Shown in pieces: positions 33,181 through 43,109 of a stretch of DNA of 64,000 nucleotides (its first letter is position 1; every line of letters starts with the position of its first letter). The stretch is from positions 128,629,600-128,693,599 of the forward strand of contig NC_061118.1 of the NCBI RefSeq assembly GCF_002878395.1, read 5' to 3'. The notes under the pieces were generated by a model. The model was not told where the DNA came from and did not search any database. It saw only the letters and a program-made list of their open reading frames with translations. Position numbers and translations under genes: made by a program. The DNA comes from Capsicum annuum (taxonomy: Eukaryota; Streptophyta; Magnoliopsida; Solanales; Solanaceae).

Positions 33181-36100
33181 TGTCACGGACCAAAACATAT
33201 GGCTCATGATGGCACTTGTCGCGGTGTACCTTGACAAGTAAGCCTATCACACAAATCGATACAAAAAGGGTAAAAGACCAAAATACCCCAGGGAACCATA
33301 AAAGTATGATAAATACGGAAAGAACAAAATCAATAATACAACCATAACTCCCCAAAACCTGATGTCAACAGTTTAAGAACGTATCTAGTGCAACTCGAAT
33401 CCAAATAAAATACAAAAGATGTTCAAAATACAAGAGAAACCTTATCTCTGAAATGAAAGTAAAGACATAGTCTATAGAGAAAGGTAGTAGAATACATCCG
33501 GCTACGTGAAAGTCAACCACTACCTTGAAAGCACCAAATATCGCCTGAATCAACCAAGTTGGGGCGCACTCGAACTAGGACCTAAATCGAAAGGGCACAG
33601 TAGGCATGAGTATGATCCACTAGTACTCAATAGGTATCATAGGCCAACCTAGCAAAGTAGATAATAAAACATACAAAATACACATAAAGGGCACGTTACC
33701 TCCAATAAAAAAATGTCCCACAACGGTAGCCCACACCGCTTGCACTAACAGTTCTAATATATTTATATATATATATATATACCGTAACAACATAACAAGG
33801 TAGACCACAAGTATACATCATATCACATACAAGTAGAAACAAGGAATAACATGTATATACAGGATTGTCAAGTACAGTAAAAATAGAACAAATAGATATA
33901 AGACAAGTCAATATGGCAATTCACTCACAACATAACACAATAAAGTAAGTGCAGCATATAAGATGATGATGATGATGCAGGAGGTCATCACATAATCTTC
34001 GGGATCATCGCCCAATCCCCGTATACACCTATTGAGTAAAGCTAACACGACCCAAACCAGGGCCTCCTTGTCATAATGGGCAATCCCAAGCCCACCTAAG
34101 ACAGGAAATCGCCCCTGTTAACCAACCCAACCACCAAACGCCTACCTTGAGTTGGCTGAGGTCCAAACATATATCAAGACAGCGTATCCAACCATGTGGT
34201 GACTCTGGGATAAGTCTATATCCAAGACTAACCCAACCAACCAAACCAATGCCAAAACCTATAAACCAAAACCAATTCTAATAATTCAATGCACGTATAT
34301 ATATATATATATGAAACATAACCAATCCATACCATATCCAAGTCCATAGTTGTCCATACTAAGCCTCTAGACCAACCAAAGATTACCTAGTCGGGATGTG
34401 CCCCCGACCACAGCCCAAAATCAAAGTCTATGAAAGACAAGAAATATGTAAAGTAAACCATGACATGAAATAGATGTCTTTCGAACTATAGAAGCTCACT
34501 ACTTCAATCCAATATCGGTTATCTCCGAACTCGGTCATTAAGAAGCAGGAGTAGAATGGTCGGTCCCTACATAGTATAGGTATACAGCCGCTCAAAGATG
34601 GGTTAGTGGGTGAACACTAGCATGCACTCGGGATAAGGATAAAATAATGCCATTTGTAAAACCAAGTAAAACCATCTATAATGCATACAACCATACATAT
34701 ATATACACACACACCGATAAAGGGAACCTAATTTAGTATACCATTAAAACCTTTACCTGGGCTGTGTAGCTTTGTCGTCCAAAACCACTCATGAGTTATA
34801 TGGGTTCAGCTCTCCCTGCTAAAAGGAACCCAGTGCGTGAAGCTGCACGACCAGGGAAGAAACCTGGGATGACTAGTACATCCCCTAATATATAAAGTGT
34901 GACATCATGAACACGACTACTAAAACCAAATCTCACATCGGTAAATATGAGTTTTAAATTTTTGGTCCCCCAGTACCTTCACCTTTTATGGTTTTGCTAC
35001 ACATCCCACCTTTATTGCCCAATTAAAACAATTACCAAGAAACCAACCAATCCATTAACCAAGGCTATTAGTAGTGGTATCGTCATACCGACTATACTTG
35101 CAAGTACTATCCATTGCCAACCATGTGTAGGTTTAAGAAATTCTATGTACCCTTTCATTAACCATATTAAACCACAGGCGGATTCCCATGTAACCCACAA
35201 GCATAACCAATTTCATAGCCCCAAACCATCTACCCCTTTTATACCATTCCAAACCATTTATGACCATGCCAAATATTTAAAGTATTTATATCATTTAAAC
35301 CATGCAAAATAATTTAATCTATTTAGGGTTTCATCACCAAACTAAACCATGAAAGAGTTCTAATTAAAGTTCAAAAATAAAGTGAAAATATTCTTTTAGG
35401 CATTTTATCAAACATGTTGAGGGCATACCTTTACCAAGACCAAAACTAATGCATAAACCACCATAATTAGGGTTACTCAAGACCCATTTGTTAAACCATA
35501 ACCAGCAAGTACCAACATATGCAAACCATTACCAAAAACATGTAAAAACATAGTTTAAACCAATACCAAACCATATGCATCAAGACCCTCAATATATATT
35601 TTGAAAACTGACATTCATGATTCATAGATCAATGTTTAAACCACAATACACGTGCCTTTAGTTGGAACTAATAATGAGGGAAGGATTACATGCCTTATAT
35701 AAGAAGATTTCGAAAAGAAACACGACTCTTGAGCCCCTTTGAAGAACACTTAAGAAACCCTAGTCTCCAATCTTTAAGAATGAGTTTGAGAGAGTGTTTA
35801 GAGTGTTTTCATCCTTTAATAAATGTTATGAGAGGTCACCAAGGGTTATATAACATGAGAACATAAGGGCTTTGAATTAGGAAATGTCCAGACTACCCTT
35901 TACTTAAAATTAAAACAAACCACATCTACGGGTACGACTCACCTATACCATCTGTATCCTAGGGTACGAGTGGTACCCTAACTCATACCCAAGACCTTTC
36001 CAAGACCCTACCTACTGGTTTTTGTACGACTCACACCTCCATAACTCATAACTAAAGGTACGAGTGGCACACTAAATAGTACCTACCAACCGTACCATAG

Positions 36101-38314
36101 GCAGATTCATAAGACAAGTCAATCAAGCACCATACGACTTGCCTTGCACCACTCATATGTTTCTATATGACTCATACCATAATGAGTCATACCTTGGGTA
36201 GTAACCAATCCAATCATACTACCTAGCATACGACTAAACCCATAAGTTGTATTCAAGGGTACGATTGATACCCTTAAGTCATACCAAGCCTAGTGAGTCC
36301 AAAACCAAGGAAAATTTATAAGGGTCCTATTCCTAGGGTGTTTCAAAAGCCTCCTGATGTAGGATCCATGGGTGATTTGTCAACCCGTATACAATCCATA
36401 TATATATATATACTCACTGATATATCCCTCGGGGAGGATCTTATAAGATGTCATATTTTTTGTCATAAAAGGTGTTGTTAGTGTTTCTCAAGTATTGCCA
36501 CGGTGGTACCATTTGTTTCATTAATGAATATGCTATGAGGATATAATACTCACAACCAATCACAATGAGTATTTCAACAACCAACCACAATGAGTATTTC
36601 CACAACCAACCAATATACCAATCACGTAAGCCAAATATCCATTAGTTATTTCCCATCATCAATGAATTTCCACATATTTCATATGCTAATAGAGTATGAA
36701 TACATCACAACACACAATGGGTAACACAACATGCTTTTTTATCAATCAAGATACAATTATCATTGTGTTTATAAGGCTATCAATATCACATAGGACCTCA
36801 CATGGTCACACATAGCATGTAATATTATGAAACCATCACATAATGTCACATATAGGCTCCCATAAGGGCACTACACATAAGATAGTTATATTTCATGATT
36901 AGTTCCCATACCCTTAACATGCATTTTGTACCAAAATTAATTATTCATCCCAGTGTGAAAGAGTTAAGTCATAACCTACCTCAAGGTTGAAAATCGATCT
37001 GTAACACTTCAACCCACGACTTTACTTCTCATGAATGATATTGAAATTAACTAAAACAAAAAAATATAGAAATACTATCAAAACAAATCCAACAATATCC
37101 ATATTGCCTAGTTTTGAGTTGGGGTCAAAACGGACCCCCGAAATAAGTTTTTGAAAAAAAAAAAAGAAAAATCATAATTTTATTTCAAAAACGTGTTTTT
37201 CATATTTTTAGGAATCTACAAATGAAAATCCAAGTCAAAAAGAGTTAAAAATAAAGTTCAAATTGAAGAAAAACTATTTTTAAACTTTATCGGGTAAAAC
37301 CTCTGAATTTAAAAATCAGGAATCGGAGTTGTTTTAAAGATGAAATTAAGGAAAACCTAGTAATTATAGGATTAGGAACATTATTCAAATGAAAGAGAGT
37401 GAAATTGAGGTTTAAAATCAAGCCCTAAGGTTTTTGAGGTTTTGAAAAATTAATCAAGAAATTCAATCAAGAAAAGGGTGAATTCTTACCTTAAATCCAT
37501 AAGAGAATCAATAAATTGATGTTAATCTAGCTTCCCAAGCACTCACAAGCTTCACTTTTAAGTTCTCACACTATTTTAGGATTTATCTCTCAAGAGGCAA
37601 GATGAATGATGAGCTAATTTGCGACCTAAAGGGTCTATTTATATCCCTTTGAATTTCTCAATGTTGCAATCACAACATGCAGATGTGCTATCGCACTATC
37701 TGGCACCAGAAATAGATATGACGATCTCTACAAATCCTAGTGCGATCACACTACTTTCTCTGTACACAAAGGTATGATGCCATCCAAGAAGGTGCGGTCG
37801 TAGGCCTAATAAATATCAGTTGAATCCAAGTTTTCGCCAGGGCCTTGAAATTCATTTGGAATCTGATACTCGTAAACAAACTATGTAACCATACTAAATT
37901 CGATGCTCCAGACTCAATGGAAATATCAAATTTTTGAAAAGACATCATTTTCACAAAATTGATTCTCGAAACTCAAAATCACAATTTTCCAAACCAAGGA
38001 CCGACATGGGTTTTAAAAACTGTAAAACTAGACCAAATATGTTACCACCCTAAAATCAATGTTTTGGATCTACTAGCGTAGTCTATTCAGTCATCCGTTG
38101 CACGGATCAAAAAATAACCACACAAGTCCATAATCAGGCTCTTGAAGCCTCCAAAAACCATAATATCACACAAATGGTATCAAAATGTATTGGGAACCAT
38201 GAAAATAAACCCACACTCTAGAAATACCACAATACAACTATAAGAAGGGGTAAAAAAGTCAAACTATACAAAAATATACATTTCATATATTTCATCAAAA
38301 TTTAGGTCGTTACA
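33181..38314 (-). mobile_element. Ty3/gypsy solo LTR 'A' inside the copia integrase
   Basis: On the minus strand it starts TGTAACGACC and ends GTCCGTGACA. It is flanked by a perfect TSD TATAA (33176-33180 and 38315-38319). Removing it rejoins copia integrase text across the junction ('MDLWG-YK' before and 'LTIVNDC' after). Removing its own nested insert (34043-36345 plus TSD) leaves about 2.83 kb, plausible for a chromovirus LTR. A promoter-like GGGATATAAATAGACCC lies on the minus strand near 37629-37645. No internal coding DNA is present. The small frames inside (for example 33140-33911 and 37751-37954) are not genes. Confidence 0.85.
34043..36345 (-). mobile_element. Solo LTR, Ty3/gypsy family 'B', copy 2
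   Basis: This LTR is flanked by a perfect TSD AAAGC (34038-34042 and 36346-36350) and is 2,303 bp. On the minus strand it starts TGAAACACCCTAGG and ends GGTTTGGGTCGTGTTA. It is the same family as 19948-22248 (2,301 bp), in opposite orientation. It is inserted in solo LTR 'A', giving a three-level nest inside the copia element. The frames at 34947-35312 and 35012-35200 lie within it and show no host domain. Confidence 0.87.
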
Positions 38315-38319
38315 TATAA

Positions 38320-38960
38320 AGTCCCCACAAATCCATATGTTTTACATCAAAACATACACTTGACTTAGTCTCACTAACAGGAAATAGTAATCTGGTTTGT
38401 TTCGATAGTGGATAGACATGGTATTTATTCTGCAATTCAGCATCCTTATTATGAATTAAAAGAACTAGTGACCTCAATACTTACCCAGATGGATGTCCAA
38501 GCCTCTTGTGCCATAGGTTGCTATCACGCATAGTTAGGGATGCTATCAGTTTGTCTTGACCTTCAATGTTATTCTTCTCTTTAATATGAGCATACCATTA
38601 AGGATGTATAAACATCTCTTTTCTCTACCAATCCCTTTCACCCTGCCAATGTAGAGATCCTGAAATACATAGAAATTAAGATAAAAGGACACAAAACATG
38701 ATAGTTATTTAGTGACCTTGGAAACTGGCAACAAATTCAATTTAAAATCAGGTACAAACAATATATCTTTCACAGACTCATCTTGGAAAACTAGTGCCTC
38801 TCCAGTATGAGATATATCAACCTTTGATCCATTTGAAAGATTCACTTTATCCACTTCTACTGTAACTACCTTATTTCTTATGAGAAATATATCTTTGTCT
38901 GTTGTAATGTAATGAGTAGCACCAGAATCTACTATCCATTTCTATTGCTTAGCATAAGAA
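38320..38960 (-). pseudogene. Copia protease and integrase N-terminal remnant
   Basis: On the minus strand the protease active site 'WIVDSGATHYITTDKDIFL' is intact (about 38943-38888), with the D-S-G triad of copia aspartic proteases. Further on, 'SNLWHKRLGHPSG' (about 38525-38487) is the start of the integrase HHCC zinc-binding domain (GAG_pre-integrase type). Text close to the solo LTR boundary ('MDLWG') leads into the catalytic core found on the other side of the insertion. Stops and shifts are present between these blocks. Confidence 0.8.
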
Positions 38961-38999
38961 AATAAACATGTAACTATATTTGATATATTGGTTTGATTT

Positions 39000-40266
39000 A
39001 TATCTTGCTGATCCTTGTTCAGAAGTTCCATTATCTGTTTATATTCTCCATATGTGAAGCACTATCCTTTTGCTAATACTGCATTGTTAATCTCAATGTG
39101 GCATCCATGACTAGTAGAAGCAATATGACTTGCATCTCCACTAGGGATCTGTCTATTAAAACCATTAGATGAGAATTGAGTATTAACTTGACCTGTATAT
39201 TAGTTTCCATGATATCCATGATTGTTACGCTTCCTAGACTCCTGATTATCATGTCCACCACCATGATTATGGTAAATGAAGCCTTTTAATCCTCCATTAT
39301 TGTTATTTTCCTTCTTCTTTTATTTTCAGTCAGTAGGATACCCTATCAGCTAGTAACAATTCTTTCTTGTGTGTCCAGTGAAATGACAATAATCACACCT
39401 TTTCCCTTAGTAGTTTTGATTTTTATAAGTCATGTCTGAGCTTTTATTAACTTACATCGCAATAGGATCAGACTTATCACTTGTGATAGAAGCACAAGCA
39501 AGTTGTTGAATTTCATCTTCTGTTATCATGGCATAAGCTTGATTAAAAGTATGTATGGCTCCTTTCAATAGAACCTGTCTCCTAGCTTGATCATAGGAAT
39601 CATTAAGGTCTCCCAAAAATTGTATCATCCTTAGCTCAGATAGGTGACCTACATAGTCCTTAGACTTTGGACAATCACATGAGGAAGCATGGATAACTCA
39701 TCATTCCCATTCCACAAACTCTTCAACTTAGTAAAATAAGTAGTTACTAAATCAATTCCTTATGACAAAGTATTAATTGTCATGTGCAATTGATACACTC
39801 TCACATAATTTACCTTATTGGATCTCTCCTTCAGATCTTCCCACACTTCATATGCACTTATTGCATACATAATGTCACTCAACAACTCTGCACTAATTGA
39901 GCTCATCAACCACGATATCACTATAGCATTACATGTTTTTCATTGTTCATGTAATTTTTCTCTATACAGCTCTTTACTACATGCACCAGTTACAAATTCA
40001 AACTTCCTTTTCTCCAATAATACAATGCTCATTGACCTACTCCATACTCTATAAATTTTTTATCCAACAAGTTTGATTGAAATTAGTGTAGCTCTAGATA
40101 TATCTGAAGCTCCATTAAACAGAGGATCACTCGAATTATTTTTGGCGCCATTGAAAAACTCAATTGAACTCAATCGAAGAGAATCAACTGAGATTTCAGC
40201 TAAACAGAGATCTATTCCTTGCACAATAGAGATATAAACTCTATCTTTCCAATATCCACGATCGAT
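39000..40266 (-). pseudogene. Copia Gag remnant with zinc knuckle
   Basis: On the minus strand the N-terminal Gag part overlaps 40260-39780: 'SDPLFNGASDISRATLISIKL', then 'MSIVLLEKRKFEFVTGA', 'LHEQWKTCNAIVISWLMSSI' and 'YEVWEDLKERSNKVN'. This is the UBN2/DUF4219-like N-terminus of copia Gag. A zinc knuckle CDYCHFTGHTRKNC (about 39397-39356) keeps C-x2-C-x4-H-x4-C. A Gly/Asn-rich linker follows toward 39073. Several frames are used, so the gene is broken. Confidence 0.82.
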
Positions 40267-40278
40267 GCTCTGATACCA
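40267..40278 (-). other. Copia primer-binding site
   Basis: The plus-strand sequence GCTCTGATACCA is the reverse complement of TGGTATCAGAGC, the initiator-tRNA-Met primer site. It lies directly against the right LTR, whose minus-strand end is CTCA. Confidence 0.9.
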
Positions 40279-40608
40279 TGAGAAATTTATAGTAACAATT
40301 GGAGAAACAAAAAGAGATGAGAAGCCATAGTTGTATAAGACTTTATTGAACAAAGCAAAGGAGGATACAGATTGTGTGTAACTGAGTCTCACTACTAAAA
40401 CTAAGCATCTATTTATAGACTAGTGTACAACTTCTAGAATTATCTAAAAGTTTCTTAGCTCAACTACACCACACTCACAATTCATAGTTGCCAGCTCACC
40501 ACACGACTAGTCACTAGCTAACTCTATGAGCAGTAATTCAATGTAACAGTAATTTCAAAAATGGAAACAGTAATTAACCAACTACATAACTAACTGAACT
40601 TTTCAATA
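40279..40608 (-). repeat. Copia LTR (5' LTR in element orientation)
   Basis: This 330-bp repeat pairs with 30210-30548. On the minus strand it ends TTTCTCA immediately before the PBS. Promoter elements were not resolved. Confidence 0.9.
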
Positions 40609-40613
40609 GAAAT

Positions 40614-41059
40614 CAATTCCAAAATTTAGAATTTGGCAAGGGAAAAAGTATTGGGGGTATGTGTTTTTCATGTTGATTTATTCTTATTCTGTATTAATGG
40701 AAATCATCTAAGTCTATGACCTACTCTAACCTAAGATTCTTTCTTTTACTTGTGGAAGTAATTCCTATGCAGAATAGAGTGCAATATTTTAAAACTAAAT
40801 TTAAAATAAATTTTATATTAAATTTGTTAGACGGCATAAGTTTATATCATCAATTTATATAAATCTTATTCCAAAATTAATTTGAAGATTTTCTACCTTA
40901 TTTTATCTACCTTGAAATTATTTTATATATCTGTAATTATTCTAATAATTATAATCTCATTATAATTTAATCTCCATGGCAACCAATCCCTTATTACATT
41001 AGTATTATATTTATATATTTGGGTAAGGCTCAGGAATAGACTCTAATTGGGGTGACTTT
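40614..41059. other. AT-rich interval, nothing recognised
   Basis: This is AT-rich single-copy-looking sequence between the copia TSD and the foldback-like repeat. No reading frame, repeat or RNA motif is supportable. Confidence 0.4.
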
Positions 41060-42990
41060 CAAATTTTAGCCCCAAATAAAAAAGCTTCTATAAAATAGCC
41101 TTTACCTATTAACTAACATTTTTTTGTATGAAATTACCCCTGGCCAATGAAGTAAATTATATAAATGATCCTTATAATGGATAACAATTCTATATTTATA
41201 TCTATCAACTTTTATTTTTTTCTCTTGTTAATTTTACTTTGATTTTTTTTCTTTTTGATTTTTCTCAACCTTTACTTTTTTTCTTTTTTCTTTTCAACTT
41301 CTTTTTTTTCTTTTACTTTGATTTTTTATTTTCTCTTTTCTCTTTTTTTTTTGTTCTTTTTAGTCTTTCTCAACCCTTACTTTTTTTTTTCCTTACACCT
41401 CTTAATGTCTACTTTTATTACAAAAAAGACTTTTTGTAGTTTTCTTTGATTTGATTTTATTTTTTTATTTTTAAAAAACAAAAAACTCTCGACCTTCTTT
41501 TTTTTTAAATTTTTATCAACCTTTATTTTTCTTCCATTATCTCTCAACTTCTACATTTTCTTTGATTTTTATTTTTTTAATATTTTTCTTCATTTTCTTC
41601 TTTTTCCACAATTTTTATTATTCTTGTTCTTTTCTTCGATTTCTTCCATTCAAATTACATTTCATGAATAAGAGTTGACACTATCACATTATAAAGGTAA
41701 AACTTATTACTTTCAAACAACAAGCTATATTTCATAGGCAAGAGTTGACACTACCACATTGTAAAGGCAAGACTTATGACTTTCAAATAACAAGTTACAT
41801 TTCATGGGCAAGAGTTGACACTACCACATTGTATTTTGATTTATGAGATGTATTATAACTCTTACCTTAGAGGCAAGACTTGGCTCAGGGACTTTCAAAC
41901 AACAAATTATGCCCTACAGGCAAGAGTTGACTCTACCACGTTATGTTTTCATTTACGAGATGTTCTACAAATATTGTCTTAGAGGCAAGACTTTGCTCAA
42001 TGACTTTCAAACTATAAATTATGCCCCACGGACAAGAGTTGACTCTACCATATTATGTTTTCATTTATGAGATGTTCTACAACTATTGTTTTAGATGCAA
42101 GACTTAGCTCAAGAACGTTCAAACTACAAATTATGTCCCACAGGCAAGAGTTGACTCTACCACGTTATGTTTTTATTTATGATATGTTCTACAACTATTG
42201 CCTTAGAGGCAAGAGTCAGCTCAAAGACTTTCAAACTATAAATTATACCTCTCGGGCAAGAGTTGACTCTACCACATTGTGTTTTCATTTATAAGATGTT
42301 CTACAACTATTGCCTCAGAGGCAAGATATAGCTCAAGGACTTTCAAACAACAAATTATACTCCACGGACAAGAGTTGACTTTACCATGTTATGTTTTCAT
42401 GCCCTTAAATTTGCTTTGATGTAAAAAAAGAAGATCCTATACGGATTATCCAATTTTTTATTTATTAGAAAAATATAATAGAAGTTGAGAAAAAAATGAT
42501 CAAATAAAATAGAGAAATAAAAAAGAGATTGGAAAAAAAAAAAGCAAGAAAAAAATAAAGATTAAGAAAAAAGCGAAGAATTAAAAAAATTAAGAAAAAT
42601 AAAAATGAGAGGAAAAATTAAAAATAAAGTTTGAGAAAATTAAGAAAAAAAGAGAAATGATAAAAATCAAATATAAAATAAAAATAAAGGTTGAGACAAC
42701 TGAATTAAAAAAAAAATAAAAAAAATAAAGAAATAGATAATGTTTGAGTTAAAAGAAAAAAGAAAAAAAATAAAGTTTGAGACAAATAATTAAAACATAA
42801 AAATAAAATTAAATGAAAAATAAAAAAAAGTAAAAATAATAACAATAAAAATATAATTTGAGAGATAAATGAGTATAAAAATTTTTAAAATATTTAATGT
42901 GCAAATGATAAAATTGTATTTGTATTATATATTTTTTTTTTTAAAAAAGGAAAGCTAGTTTTAAAGACTTGTTTTTATTGGGTCAAAAAT
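41060..42990. mobile_element. Foldback-like element carrying a minisatellite
   Basis: The ends look like imperfect inverted repeats: 'CCCCAAATAAAAAAGCTTCTA' type sequence near 41070-41110 matches the reverse complement of 42945-42985. Inside are a T/C-rich arm (41210-41640, TTTTTCTTTT words) and a complementary A/G-rich arm (42425-42890, GAAAAAAT/AAAAAGAA words). The 70/112-bp minisatellite lies between them. A transcript or single strand could fold into a long imperfect hairpin with the minisatellite as its loop. No TSD was found. The Phe-rich frames at 41239-41449 come from the T-rich arm and are not genes. Confidence 0.5.
41663..42402 (+). repeat. Two-period minisatellite (70 bp, then 112 bp units)
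   Basis: The anchor word AGAGTTGAC occurs at 41671, 41741, 41811, 41923, 42035, 42147, 42259 and 42371. The spacings are 70, 70, 112, 112, 112, 112 and 112 bp. The 112-bp unit is the 70-bp unit plus a 42-bp segment (the GAGATGTTCTACAACTATTG part). Neither length gives a simple open frame, so the small frames at 41843-42294 are by-products. Confidence 0.92.
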
Positions 42991-43109
42991 GCAAAGCGAA
43001 GGCGCATGTTAGTCCCTAAACAAGGCAAACCTCACCACTCAGAATTAGGGCTTTCATACAAGGTGCAATTTCACACGCTCTCTCTCTGGACTCCAGTTGA
43101 ATTTGAAGA
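42991..43109 (+). promoter_or_regulatory. Probable leader/core promoter region of the isomerase gene
   Basis: Only about 120 bp separate the foldback-like element from the start codon. The stretch has a TC-rich tract CTCTCTCTCTGG (43078-43089), a pyrimidine patch common in plant leaders. I see no convincing TATA box at the expected distance, so the promoter may be TATA-less or lie within the repeat. The transcription start cannot be placed from sequence alone. Confidence 0.4.

Larger units (their letters stand above)
30210..40608 (-). mobile_element. Ty1/copia retrotransposon, interrupted, perfect TSD
   Basis: Direct LTRs at 30210-30548 and 40279-40608 are flanked by a perfect TSD GAAAT (30205-30209 and 40609-40613). 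The PBS (reverse of TGGTATCAGAGC) abuts the right LTR at 40267-40278, and a polypurine run (reverse of TTCCCCCTCAAA) abuts the left LTR at 30549-30560, so the element reads right to left. Its order on the minus strand is Gag, zinc knuckle, protease, integrase, RT, RNase H, the copia order. A gypsy solo LTR (33181-38314) sits at the start of the integrase core. Multiple frameshifts and stops make it defective. Confidence 0.92.

Noticed and set aside
41239..41449. Phe-rich membrane protein frames
   Set aside because: They are translations of a T/C-rich low-complexity arm, with no start context or homology features.
41663..42402. CRISPR-like array because of equal spacing
   Set aside because: The units are long, diverged tandem repeats with no short conserved repeat plus unique spacers, there are no cas genes, and the host is a plant.
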